From Ceratotherium simum simum (taxonomy: Eukaryota > Chordata > Mammalia > Perissodactyla > Rhinocerotidae): a stretch of DNA of 64,000 nucleotides. Below, one piece after another: positions 22,500 through 32,459 of this stretch (positions are counted from its first letter, which is position 1; every line of letters starts with the position of its first letter). The notes under the pieces were generated by a model, which was given only the letters and a program-made list of their open reading frames with translations, made no database searches and was not told the origin of the DNA. The DNA is taken from assembly GCF_000283155.1 (NCBI RefSeq), contig NW_004454163.1:18088514-18152513 (forward strand). The letters are read 5' to 3'. The translations under genes and the position numbers were made by a program.

Positions 22500-23420
22500 G
22501 ACAGGTACAATGGCTCCGTTAATGTCCTCAGTTGTCCAAATATCACTCATCACCTAAGACACGCCTAATAAAAGGCTAAAGGTGTCTCCTCCTATGCTTA
22601 CTTCTGAACACAATTCACTGTGAAATTATTTGTGTCTCCCTGAAGCCGCTGTGCTGTAGCCTTCTCAGGTTCGTCCTTCGAAGCCTGAGCCCAGAGCCAC
22701 TCCTGGGATGGGGCACCCACACCCCCACTTCTTTGGCAACAGCCAACTATTCCATTGCGCTTCCCTTCTCTCCTCTTCTCCCATCAGCACCGCCCCCCAC
22801 CCTGGACATTTGGTTTGGGGGAGTTGGATGATTCGCCCAGGTTTTTCTCATCAAATGCTCCCTTTTCTACTTTTCTTCCATCGTCAGCAGATTAGGATAG
22901 GAAATAATTTACGTGGAAGTAGGTGATTCCACAGTTCAGCCTGCATGCTTGACAATTAACTAAATAAACTGCTTGGGGTCACTTGGAGTAACAATTCACA
23001 GACTTCCCTGTGACAGGCAAAAGTTAAACCCCTTGGCGTGCAGGACCTCCCCACAGGCGAGGAGGCAGGTTCTGCGGGAGGGAAATTCTAGGCATCTTAT
23101 TATTCACCCGCTCCCTTTCCAGTCCTGACCTTAAGAGAACTCTTAACCTTCCTCCTCCAGCTTGCTAATGGGGAAATAAATCTTGGGAGAGTATCTTAAA
23201 TTCTTTTTTATCACAGACTGTATCACTGAGATAATAAGACCAGCCTTCGGAGTAACCATTAAGCCACAGAAGGTGTGGTCATCATTTATGATTTTTTTAG
23301 CCTTAATTGCTAGACAGACACTTTAAGTGGGAAGTCTGTCTAATGAGCCCAGTCATTAAAACATCAAAAACTGTTATCTGGGGTTTCTATTTTAGTTAGA
23401 CATTACATTATTTTAATAAG
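22500..23420. promoter_or_regulatory. Candidate conserved non-coding block
   Basis: A 0.9-kb repeat-poor stretch with AT-rich transcription-factor-like strings: 'gacaattaactaaataaac' (~22950), 'tgagataataagac' (~23227), 'catcatttatgatttttttagccttaattgc' (~23280). Inference from composition only; alignment to other mammals would decide. Confidence 0.4.
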
Positions 23421-23950
23421 GGGGCCGCATTTCTTGTCACACGGTTTGGTAATGGAGGCTGGATCAACCCCCTGGGGATGGGGTGGGGGGAGGCAGGCTT
23501 GCCTTTGGAAAACAAGGTCACAAATCAAGACTGAGCCCTGGAGGGGGATACAGATGAGCAAATCTGGGAACCTGAGCGGAGGAGGGCCCTGCCTGTGGGG
23601 GCAGTGGGGGACTGGAATGGCTGTCCTGACGGGAGGGGCGGGGGAGGCAGGTTGAGGGGTGTTGTGGCCTCGTGGTGCATGATTTTGGAGCTTTCTGATC
23701 TGTTGCTGCATCTCTGTGCACAGTGTCCTTGGGCTGGAAAATCTTCCCCTCTTGGACTCCTCCTTGCTGCCTGGGGAAGGAGGCAGCCTGCAGGCCAGCC
23801 CAGACCCTGGCCTCGGTGAGCCTCCCCTCTCCATCTGACCCTATTTCTTCCTCCTCTGACCTCCCATGACCAGCATTTTCAGAGCTGCCTGTGCAGCACC
23901 CGATCCTACCCTGGGCATTCTCAGACTGAGTGCTCAAGATTTTCACAATC
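23421..23950. other. Unassigned GC-rich sequence
   Basis: Open frames occur on both strands (about 23403-23952) but overlap each other and lack a family signature. No repeat recognised. Confidence 0.4.
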
Positions 23951-23960
23951 ATTGTTGGCT

Positions 23961-24200
23961 ATTTTTTTTGAGGAAGATTAGCCCTGAGCTAACATCTATT
24001 GCCAATCCTCTTCTTTTTGCTGAGGAAGATTGGCCCTGGGCTAATATCCATGCCCATCTTCCTCTACTTTATATGGGACGCCACCACAGCACGACTTTGA
24101 TAAATGGTGCGTAGGTCCGCGCCAGGGATCTGAAACTGCAAACCCCAGGCCGCTGAAGCTGAGCTCGAAAGCTTAACTGCTACACCACCGGGCTGGCCCC
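23961..24200 (-). mobile_element. ERE-type SINE
   Basis: Reverse copy: 'tttgaggaagattagccctgagctaac' tail repeated as 'gctgaggaagattggccctgggctaat', ending 'gggctggcccc'. Direct repeat TGTTGGCT flanks it (23953-23960, 24201-24208). Inserted 20 bases before DNA element copy C. Confidence 0.95.
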
Positions 24201-24219
24201 TGTTGGCTGCTTTTTATTG

Positions 24220-24783
24220 CTGTCCAATAGAAATATAATGTGGCGTGTGTGTAATTTTAAATTTTCTAGTAGCCACATTTACATTTTTTTTTAAACTTTA
24301 TTTATTTATTTTTCCCCCCAAAGTCCCAGTAGATAGTTGTATGTCATAGTTCCACATCCTTCTAGTTGCTGTATGTGGGACTCGGCCTCAGCATGGCCAG
24401 AGAAGCGGTGCGTCGGTGCGTGCCCGGGATCCGAACCCGGGCCGCCAGCAGCGGAGTGCGCGCACTTAACCGCTAAGCCACGGGGCCGGCCCCTCTGGTA
24501 GCCACATTTAAAAAGTAAAAAACAAGAGGTAATTTTAATTTTAACAACGTATTTTATTTAAACCAATATCTATATCCAAAAAGTTATCTAATATATCCAA
24601 TATATCCAGTATATCCAAAATATTGTCATGTCAACATGCAATCAATATCTTTTAAATGGTTCAAGAGCTATTTTACATTTTTTTTCATACTAAGTCTTAC
24701 CCTTACAGCGCCTCTCAGTTTGGACCAGCCACAGTTCAAGTGCTCAGTAGCCACATGTGGGTAGAGGCTACTGCATTGGACAG
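24220..24783 (+). mobile_element. TIR DNA element, copy C, split by an ERE SINE
   Basis: Best-preserved copy. Left end CTGTCCAATAG, right end TGCATTGGACAG: matching terminal inverted repeats. Internal 'attttctagtagccacattta', 'atactaagtctta', 'cagtagccacatgtggg'. A tandem 'atatatcca' run lies at about 24590-24622. No transposase frame. Confidence 0.82.
24282..24494 (-). mobile_element. ERE-type SINE, CpG-rich (younger)
   Basis: Reverse copy ending 'gccacggggccggcccc', with CpGs retained. Target duplication of host sequence: 'tagtagccacattta' (24267-24281) and 'tggtagccacattta' (24496-24510), one mismatch. Confidence 0.96.
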
Positions 24784-24799
24784 ATCACGGTTAAGCTTT

Positions 24800-25020
24800 G
24801 ATTTTCCAAGTAGCTAATTGTCACCAAGCACTTATTCTGCACCAGGCACTGTTCTAAGTAGTTTACATATATTAATTCATTAAACACTCACCACAGCCCC
24901 ATTGAGTAGATGCTACTATTATGCCCATTTTACAGATGCGGAAACCAAGGCAGAGAGGTTAAGTAACTTGTTCCAAGTTACAGAGCTTATGAGTGCTACC
25001 ACTGAAATGGGGCACATTGT
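24800..25020 (-). repeat. MIR SINE, antisense
   Basis: 'caccaagcacttattctgcaccaggcactgttctaagtag', 'cccattttacagatgcggaaaccaaggcagagaggttaagtaacttg'. Well preserved. Confidence 0.93.
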
Positions 25021-26245
25021 AGATATGGGCGCAGCATATATTTGGTGCCTAACCATCCGCCCCTAGAACATTCTAAATTCAGCTGAGCCCTAGATGACTT
25101 GCAAATGTGCTGACAAATTCCCTGCCAAACCAAGCCATCTGGGAGCAGCTGGATTCCTCCCTCTGTGTGACTGACAGCCCTGGCCAGGGAAGCCCCAGGT
25201 AACCACCACTGCCTGGCTGGGGGCATATGTCCAATACCAGAAGATCCTCCTCCAACAGGAAACTTGCCAACATGTAGTCTTTCTTTTGAAAAAAGAAAAC
25301 AAGAGGTTAGCCTTAAAAAGATAGCATTTCAAAAAAACAATTTCTTTAAAAAAAAAAAAAAGCTTCTGACACTGACAACTTCTGACATTGAAGCATTGAA
25401 GAAGAACATCCCAGAATCCAGTCAAACAGCGGGAGGGCAGAAGATAACAACAGGAAACTGTTCCCACAGTTACTGTCACTCACCATCAAAACGATATCAT
25501 TAACAGTAAAAGTACAACACACTCTAGCCCAGTAGATGCTCAATAAGTACTGGCTGAAAGAATCAGCTAACCTAGTCTTCTTGGAGAAAGTAGACAGGGC
25601 TTGATAGAAAGATAACCCACGGGAACTATTTCACCCCAGATACAACCATGAATGGTTATCAAAGCCAGGAAAATAGCATAGGATGACCAAAGCAGACAGA
25701 GCTTTGCATCAGAGGAGAGCAACGTCTCTGGTGGAGGATGAAGGCAAGAAGGGAAAAAACTTGAGGGCTCACGGCTACATCGCATGTATATCTCACACAG
25801 GCAACCATTCTCACTAGATTTGCACAAAACACATACAAAGGGGGCATGTAGAGGAGGGATGCCAGCCTTTCAAAAGGCGCGATCATAATTCACAGCACTG
25901 TGGTTTGGTTTTAAACTTTATCAGAATCCAATTCAACTGACCAAATTTATAAAGAAGAAAGGCGAACACAAGACAGGGAAGACCTGGTTGTAGGTGTATA
26001 CAGTAGAAGAAAACGTCGGGGTCCTAGTGGGCCACAGAACAGCCCAAGATTTTCAAAGGTCAGAAAAGTGCATTGGACCTCATGTGGTCCAATCTGGCCC
26101 CACCGGGAAGGCAAAGACTCAGAGAAAAACAACAAAGACATCATCTGCAACCGAGGCGTCTGGCAAAGACGAAAGGATCACAGATAACGGAGTTGAGAGA
26201 AGACTGAGGGACAAGTTAATATAGGCCTGCTGGGATGCAGAAACT
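25021..26245. other. Unassigned sequence
   Basis: Contains an A14 run (25348-25361), a repeated 'cttctgaca' phrase (25364-25390) and an 8-bp-arm stem-loop at 26072-26093. 25520-25560 may be an L2 tail ('gtagatgctcaataagtactggctgaaag'). No exon recognised. Confidence 0.4.
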
Positions 26246-26249
26246 TCTG

Positions 26250-27065
26250 ACCTAGAGCAGCATGCAGATTGCAGCATAGGAGAGAGTCACACAACCTGGG
26301 TTTGCATTCAGCCCAAACATCTCTCTTGGTCTGTGGTCTTGGGCAATTTCCTTACTTTTCAGAATCTTGCTTCCTTTATCCATAAAACAGGGATAAAGAT
26401 AGTTGCCTTGGCAAGTTGGACAAATTGATAAAAAATATAGGTAAAGTGGAGATACCTTATGACTGGGCAATTCCACTCCTAGGTATATATATGCATAAGA
26501 GAAATGAAAACATTTGTCCACATAAAAACCCATACCTGAATGTTCATAGCAGCATTATTCATAAAAGCCAAAAAGTGGAAACAACCCAAAGGTCCATCAA
26601 CTGCTGACTGAATACCAAAATGTTGGCGATCCATACAGTGGAATACGACTGGGCAATAAAAAGGAACGAAGCACTGATGCCTGCTACAACATGGATGAAC
26701 CCTGAAAACATCATGCTAGGCGAAAGAAGCCAGTCACAAAGGACCACATATTGCACGAGTCCATTTTTGTGAAATATTCAGAACTGGCAAATCTATAGAG
26801 AGGGAAAGTAGATTAGTGGCTGCCAGGGGCTGTAGGGGGAAATGGAGACTGACTGCTAATGGGCTTACTTTGTAAGGTGATGAATATGTTCTAAAAATGA
26901 TTGTGGTGATGGTTGCACAACTCTGTGAATATACTAAAAACTTCGAATTGTAGACTTTTAATGGGTGAATTGCATTGTATGTGAATTTAATTTGATAAAG
27001 ACACATACATATATAAAATCCAGCCAGTGGCTGGCATAAAAAAGAAGGTACATGGTAATTGTTAG
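26250..27065 (+). repeat. MIR SINE, interrupted by an L1
   Basis: 5' part 26250-26425 ('cacacaacctgggtttgcattc', 'gtcttgggcaatttccttac'), 3' part about 27015-27065 ('ccagtggctggcataaaaaag', 'ggtaattgttagttg'). The L1 at 26430-27010 lies between. Confidence 0.7.
26430..27010 (+). mobile_element. L1M-type LINE 3' end
   Basis: 'gactgggcaattccactcctaggtatata', 'cagcattattcataaaagcc', 'ggctgccaggggctgtaggg', 'tgatggttgcacaactctgtgaatatactaaaa'. Shares its end with 53790-54535. A 5'-truncated, non-coding remnant. Confidence 0.93.
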
Positions 27066-27289
27066 TTGTAATAGAAGATCCTTTCTCCTTCTTATTTATT
27101 TGCTGTGAGGATGCAGAGAAGCAAGTAACATGGGGACCTAAATACCCTCCTAAGTTGCCTTTCCAACTGGCAGCAAGCTTCAGGCTTCCCCGGGTGGTCC
27201 ATTCCCCAAGTGGGACGTGAAGGGGTAGGCAGAGCAGGGAGTGGGCCGGGTAGGGTGTGTGTGTGTTGTGCAAGGCCTGGGGCAGGGAA

Positions 27290-27360
27290 GCCCTGCAGCG
27301 CGGGGCGGCCGGGTATGGGGTTTATATAAGAAGAGCCCCCGCCCAGCTGTCTTGGGATAA
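27290..27360 (+). promoter_or_regulatory. Candidate TATA promoter
   Basis: TATATAA at 27323-27329 preceded by a GC-box-like 'gcggggcggccggg' (27299-27312). Start would be expected near 27353-27360. No downstream coding frame recognised, so a non-coding transcript or chance are both possible. Confidence 0.35.
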
Positions 27361-27810
27361 TTCGGCCTTGACTGCTGCTAAAGCCACACTCCACAGTGCT
27401 TGCCTTGGCTGGCAACACATTGATGAATGAATGTCTCTGTGGCTCTGCAGGAGATATGTTCCCACAGGGCGGCTCACTCCCACAGGGCTAAACTGTGTCC
27501 AGAGTGTTTGCAAAGGCTGGATGCCCCTATCCCCTTCATTTCTGTCCTCTCCTCAGAAGACAAGCCCTCCCTTCTGGCCCCCAATTCTGCTGACATGGGA
27601 AGAATCTGGAATGGGATTTAGGATATGAGTGACCTTGGTTCCCATGCCCACGCAGACCCTTACATAGCACAGGGATCGCAGGCCCATGGGAAGGGGGACC
27701 TGAGTGTTGTTCATTTTTGTCACCCCACACAGGAGGCCCAATATACTTTGATGGAACTGCAGCAGACTCTTGAACCTCCTTTGCAAAGTTAGGAGCTTGG
27801 CAAAGAATCT
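27361..27810. other. Unassigned sequence
   Basis: No exon or repeat recognised apart from 'gatgaatgaatg' near 27422. Confidence 0.4.
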
Positions 27811-27812
27811 TG

Positions 27813-27957
27813 ATACTTCTCAACAGAGGCACTATTGCATCTGGGGTGCAACAATTTGGGGGCCTGTGGGACTGTGCTGGGCCTCACAGGACACAGTATC
27901 CATGGTCTTGGCCCACTTGATACCAGTAGTGCCGCCCAGTGGGACAACCCCCACAAG
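27813..27957 (-). mobile_element. MER5A-like DNA transposon
   Basis: 'acttctcaacagaggcactattgcatctggggtgc', 'tgtgctgggcctcacaggacac', 'gataccagtagtgccgcccagtgggacaaccccc' follow the reverse complement of the MER5A hAT-Charlie element. Confidence 0.7.
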
Positions 27958-28035
27958 CCCCCTGCACACACTTTCCAGATGCCCCTTGAGGAGGTATTTT
28001 CCTTGGTGTTCTCCAAAGTTTTGTTCAGCCCTGAT

Positions 28036-28242
28036 CAGTGGTGTGCTGGTAAACGTTTAACAATTGGCTCTCCAGAAAAAGGAGAAAAAAGCCATGAGGT
28101 GTAGGCCGTGCTGATTTTCATGCCGTAAACACTCCCACCACAGGGAGGGCTGTGTTGAACAATTGGTTCACAAAATTCCTAATATTGAACAACCAGCTAC
28201 GGCACTCCCAAGCTGGTACAGGTAGACCCTAGCACACCACTG
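28036..28242. mobile_element. TIR DNA element (hAT-like MITE)
   Basis: Left end CAGTGGTGTGCTGG, right end CCTAGCACACCACTG: terminal inverted repeats with one mismatch. Internal 'gtaaacactcccaccac', 'gaacaattggttcac', 'gaacaaccagctac'. A decayed 8-bp duplication is possible (GCCCTGAT / CCTGACAT). Confidence 0.78.
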
Positions 28243-29040
28243 CCTGACATCGTATGTCTTACGTGCAGATCCAAATGCTAGTTAAAAAGGTGCATGAATT
28301 AAGAACCCAATTGGAATATTTTTCCTGTGGTCGTATTTTAGAACCAAATACTACTACTACTCATAGCATCCTAGGACCCGAACCAGGCTATGGAAAAATG
28401 GGAACTGTGTCACTGCACAGCACTGCTGTGGTGTTGATGCCAGGCGGGCACAGGCCGGAAAGGGGCAGCAGGAAGCGGCTGCTCCTGGAACTCCACCCTG
28501 GCTTCGGTGGCAGTCCCCGCCCACACTGTGAGACTGAAAGATTCTGCCTCCGGCTCCTCCCTCCTGGCCTTTTTTCCCTCCCTGCAGCTTGAATCCCCTC
28601 CTCTTCCCAGCATCTCACCTTCAGAGGGCACCTGACCAGCTCCTTCATCCCTAGGGGGTACAGACTTAACGTGTGCCTCCTCCCAGGGGACCCAGAATTT
28701 TCGAAAGGGGCAAAAGAAGAGGGCAATCCTTAAACCAAAGAATCCCGGACAGGGCACAGTCTGGCATGGCAGCTCTGCAAGGCCAGCAGGGCAGAGATGG
28801 CAGCTGCACTAAGAAACAAGGGGCGTAGACCCTGTTGTAGTGAGGGAGGGTTAGTGGAGGGGATGAGAGGATGGTACAGGCCAGAAACTGAACACCCTAG
28901 AGGAGAGATGTATGGAGATCTATTCCCCAGGTTGGGTTGGGGAGTCTGAGGAGGGGCCTGAGGGAGGGTTCCCAAGGGGCAGGAGGTCCCCGGGGTAACG
29001 GGTTTATTCACAATCCTGATTGTGGGGCTGCTTTCACCAG
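28243..29040. other. Unassigned sequence
   Basis: Overlapping open frames on both strands at 28388-28757, with no family signature. No exon or repeat body recognised. Confidence 0.4.
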
Positions 29041-29044
29041 CAAA

Positions 29045-29115
29045 GCTATCCAACTGCACGCTTTAAACATGGGCAGTTTATTGTGGGTCAATTATCCCTT
29101 AATAAAGCTGCAAAA
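29045..29115 (+). repeat. Short L1 3'-end fragment
   Basis: 'ttgtgggtcaattatcccttaataaagctgcaaaaaatat' resembles the L1 end 'tgtgaattatatctcaataaagctg'. Confidence 0.45.
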
Positions 29116-29324
29116 AATATCCCCAGGCAAACTGTGGAGATGGATATTTGGCTCCTCCCAGAGACCCAGCAGCTTGGAACAAACCATCCCGGCCCTTAGG
29201 AAGAACCAGGGAAGGGAGATCCGAGCAGGGTGGGGGGATAGTGGTGGAGGATGCGTGCTTTCTGGCTTCCGACCTCACACGGCACGGATTGCAGGAGCCC
29301 AGGAGGGGTGAAGGGAGGAGGGGA

Positions 29325-29370
29325 GGAAATGGTTATATAAGCGGGCTCAGCAAGCATCAGACTGTCCGGA
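29325..29370 (+). promoter_or_regulatory. Candidate TATA promoter
   Basis: TATATAAGCGGGC at 29334-29346 is a near-ideal TATA context; a start would fall near 29364. Immediately downstream comes the purine tract at 29480. No coding frame recognised downstream. Confidence 0.38.
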
Positions 29371-29479
29371 ATTGTCTGTTTGCAAGGATGAAGGTGATAT
29401 AATTGGAATCAGAGCCTGAGCTGAACCAGGAAACGAGTGGAGATTTAAATACCAGGATGCAAAGTTTACCGAAGGGATT

Positions 29480-29762
29480 GGAGAAGGAGGGAGGAGGGAG
29501 CAGAGGTGGAGAACGTGAGGTGGGAGTTGGGAGGGAAGAAGGGTGGAGGAGGGGTCAGGAGAGGGAGGAGGGGAGGTTGGGAGGGAAAAGGCAGAGGAGG
29601 GGAGGAGGGGTGTGAGAAGGTTGAAGAAGAGAGAGGGGGATGGGGGAGGTTTGAGGAGGAAGAGGAAGGGGGGTCGGGGAGGGTTGAGGAGGAGGGGTTG
29701 GGAGAAGGTTGGGGACGAGGGGGAGAAAGAGGAAGAGGAGGAGGAAGAGGGAGGGAGGAGGG
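29480..29762 (+). repeat. Long G/A-rich purine tract
   Basis: About 280 bases almost all G and A on this strand, in GGAGG, GGGGA and GAAGA units with scattered T. It could form triplex (H-DNA) or G-quadruplex structures. It generates spurious Glu/Gly/Arg-rich and Pro/Ser-rich frames. Confidence 0.92.
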
Positions 29763-29765
29763 CTG

Positions 29766-30355
29766 AGAATCAGCAGGAAAGGCGCTGATGCAGCAAGGCC
29801 GGGAGAAGTTCAAACAGCAGGGCTCCCTGAGAGATTCCCGGAGGTCGCCAACACCTTTCAGGCAGCGAGGGAAGGGGAGCCTGAGATGTTTCTGGAGATA
29901 AGCACAGCTTGGGCAGAAGCCAGAGGCGGCCTAGAGGCTGGGACCGGGAAAACCCAGGGGCTCGGCAGGGCCTGCGGTGCTTCAGGCGATTCCGTTGCTC
30001 TCAAGGGGTACCGCACTGACATGGGAACCCACCTAGACGGCTTCCCCTTACCCTCTGGGGGCGGAGTCTAGGATCATCCCTGGAACTCTCGGCTCAGGTG
30101 CTGAGACAGAGCCTCAGATCCCTCCACAGGTGCCCAGTGAAGGAAAGCTCAAGTCGCCTGGAAGGAGCGCTATCTAGAGAGCAGCAGTAGACCCCGCTTA
30201 GCCCCGTCCTCCTTTGCTATCAAAATAAGTTCAGAGGTTCCCACGGTTTGGTTTTATGCCCTGACAAATGTCACCTCTTCCTCCTCCCCTCAAGAAGAGG
30301 AAACCTTCTCCCCAAATATTTGTCAGAGCCTGTGAAATTCCACCATTAGAAAGCC
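29766..30355. other. Unassigned sequence
   Basis: No exon or repeat body recognised. Confidence 0.4.
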
Positions 30356-30359
30356 ATTC

Positions 30360-30445
30360 CTTTGAGTACATCTGAGGCGGGGAGAGTGAAGCTACTAGCT
30401 CATGGTCACAGGTGTCTGACTCCAGAGCCCATGTCCTTTCCACCT
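30360..30445 (-). repeat. MIR SINE fragment, antisense
   Basis: 'ctactagctcatggtcacaggtgtctgactccagagcccatgtcctttccacct' is the reverse complement of the MIR 5' part. Confidence 0.7.
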
Positions 30446-30727
30446 GAGGGGAGCAGCCGGGGCCCTTAACCCCAGGAACGGTAGCAGCAGGCTGATGTGG
30501 AGAGATTGCAAGACTCCGGGGCCTGGATTTTCCTCACGCAGGGGAAACCTGGAGTGGGAAAGGGGGAAATAAGAAACAGTTGGGAGGAAACTTGCCCTGC
30601 AGAGATTTAAGTGCAAGGAGGCTAGCCTGGGTAAGCGGGAATGCTGGGTCAAGGGCAACAGGACCTCGATACCGAGGAATGCTTTCCCCAGCCTAAGGAC
30701 CCCGGAGAGGCACAGGCTGCAAGGCTC

Positions 30728-30835
30728 ATCTACGCTAACCACCCCATTTTATAGCTGAGGAAACTGAGGTTCAGACAGAGGACAGGACTTGCCCACAGTG
30801 AGTCTGGGACAGACGGGACAGACCACAGGTTTCCC
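30728..30835 (-). repeat. MIR SINE fragment, antisense
   Basis: 'taaccaccccattttatagctgaggaaactgaggttcagacagag' followed by 'gacttgcccacagtgag'. Confidence 0.8.
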
Positions 30836-31475
30836 AATTTGCTGCCACGCGTGCTCTCTTCTCTGTTCCGGGGCCAACCACCCATAAGCAGCGCTGGGGA
30901 GTTAAAGGAACCCTGGGGAAGAACAGGAAAGTGAGCAGGAAGTCAGCAGCGACAAAATGAGACGGCACTCCTGGAGGGATGCCGGAACGCAACCCCAGGC
31001 TGACACGCTGGGGAAACCGAGGCACTGTGCTTTTGTACTCTATATTCATCAAACCCTTACAGCGGGAAGTGGGGATCCCTGGGGGTGGGGAGGTGCAGGG
31101 AGCTATAGCAGACAGGCCCTGGCAGGAGACATTTCTCAGAGGGTTCTGGAGCAGGAAGACTTCCTGGAGGAGAAGAGCTTGGGGAGGGAAGAGAAGACCA
31201 CACAGTTCCAAGTGCAGGGCGAGGTGGGGGGTAGTGGTCCCTGCAATGGCCTTGGGTCCCTGCTGGGAACCCAGGCCAGGAGTAGAGGCGGCAGCCCCAG
31301 GCCGAATGGGGCCCAGGGGAGAAAGCCAGGGAGCAACGACACGCCAAGCCTCGAGCAGAGGGACCCTCAGCCAGCCAGCCGGGCCCACCCTGGGTCTCCA
31401 CTACTGAACACCTGGAGCGTGTGCCTCTCTAGAAAGGGCCTCTTCCCTTTCTAGAACTGGAAAGAGCCAGAGGTG
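30836..31475. other. Unassigned GC-rich sequence
   Basis: Open frames of 165 aa (+, 30957-31454) and 205 aa (-, 30771-31388) overlap each other. 'gacatttctcagagggttctgg' and 'gacttcctggaggagaagag' resemble an old repeat, so neither frame is taken as coding. Confidence 0.45.
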
Positions 31476-31479
31476 ACTT

Positions 31480-31835
31480 CTGCCATTAAAAACGATGCTT
31501 ATGAACAGTTTGCAGCTTGAAAATGCTTATGAAGATAAGTGAAAAAGTGGAATAAAACTTGTAAACAGTAAAATCGTCACTGTTGCAACAAACACACAAA
31601 CAGTGCATGCATGGCGAGAGGAGAGGAGAGGAGAGGGAGGGAACACAGCCAAATGATGAACGAGTTTGTCTGAGGCAGGGCTGGGAGGAGCGATGCACAG
31701 AGGAGGAGCCAAACGATGATTGTGGATGTATATTTTCGAGATGTTCTATACCGAGCATGCGTTACTGTTATCATGGATGCAAATAAATCTTATTTATTGA
31801 AAAGAGAAAAAATATTTTTAAAAAAGGAAAAGAGG
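31480..31835 (+). repeat. Old L1-type LINE 3' end with embedded GAGAG repeat
   Basis: 'taaaaacgatgcttatgaac', 'gaaaatgcttatgaagataagtgaaaaag', 'tgttctataccgagcatgcgttactgttatcatgg' match an old L1 tail ('aaaatgcttatgatataatgttaagtgaaaaaag', 'acaatgagcatgtattacttttataa'). (GAGAG)n occupies 31615-31642. Confidence 0.6.
31615..31642 (+). repeat. (GAGAG)n simple repeat
   Basis: Tandem GAGAG units within the old L1 tail. Confidence 0.8.
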
Positions 31836-32034
31836 CACCTTCTTGTGCAGAGAGTGACTCAACCCCAAGCAGCCGCCCTCTCCACAAACATTTCTCGATC
31901 TCGCCCCCAGACTCGGGGAACCTGGTCTCCTCCCATTCCCCGGATGTTCCATGGGTCTGACAAGCAGCAGGGATGGTCCTCAGAGACACTTGTGGTGAAG
32001 GGGCACAGACCACTCCGCCCAAACAGAACTGCAG

Positions 32035-32150
32035 GCTGGAGGGATGGACCCACTTCACAGGCTAGGAGACTGAGGCACAGAGAGGTAACGTGACTTAACC
32101 ATAGGCTCATGGAAAGTTGTTAGTAGGAGAGACATGAATCCTTTTTTTTG
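32035..32150 (-). repeat. MIR SINE, antisense
   Basis: 'cacttcacaggctaggagactgaggcacagagaggtaacgtgacttaacc' and 'agttgttagtaggagagacatgaatcc'. Confidence 0.85.
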
Positions 32151-32191
32151 GCTTGGTGATCTCTCCTATTCTATATACTGTTTTACTGAAT

Positions 32192-32224
32192 TTATTATTA
32201 TTATTATCATCATCATCATCATCC
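32192..32224 (+). repeat. (ATT)n(ATC)n microsatellite
   Basis: Five ATT units run directly into six ATC units. Confidence 0.92.
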
Positions 32225-32459
32225 ACGGGCATAGCATTGTTTTGTCATAGAGATGAGAGCAATCACATTTGTGTGTATTTTACGCTCAGTCCTTGGGGCC
32301 CAACACAGTCCTATACCACACTCATCAGAGGGTGGATGCGCTGTGACTTCCTTGACCTCACCTGTATTTGCAGTGCCCACCCTGGCTGCCCTGTCCCTCA
32401 CCTGGTTTGACGAGCATAGCTCTAAACGCCTCTCCGTTGCTGGTGCCTCTTCTCCAGCC

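Noticed and set aside
25348..25361. Processed pseudogene suggested by an A14 run
   Set aside because: No gene-like body or target duplication upstream; the neighbouring frames are unrelated.
29466..29813. Pro/Ser-rich minus frame and Glu/Gly/Arg-rich plus frames
   Set aside because: Direct products of the purine tract, not coding sequence.
30771..31454. 205-aa minus and 165-aa plus frames
   Set aside because: They overlap each other in GC-rich, partly repeat-like sequence; no splice context or family signature for either.
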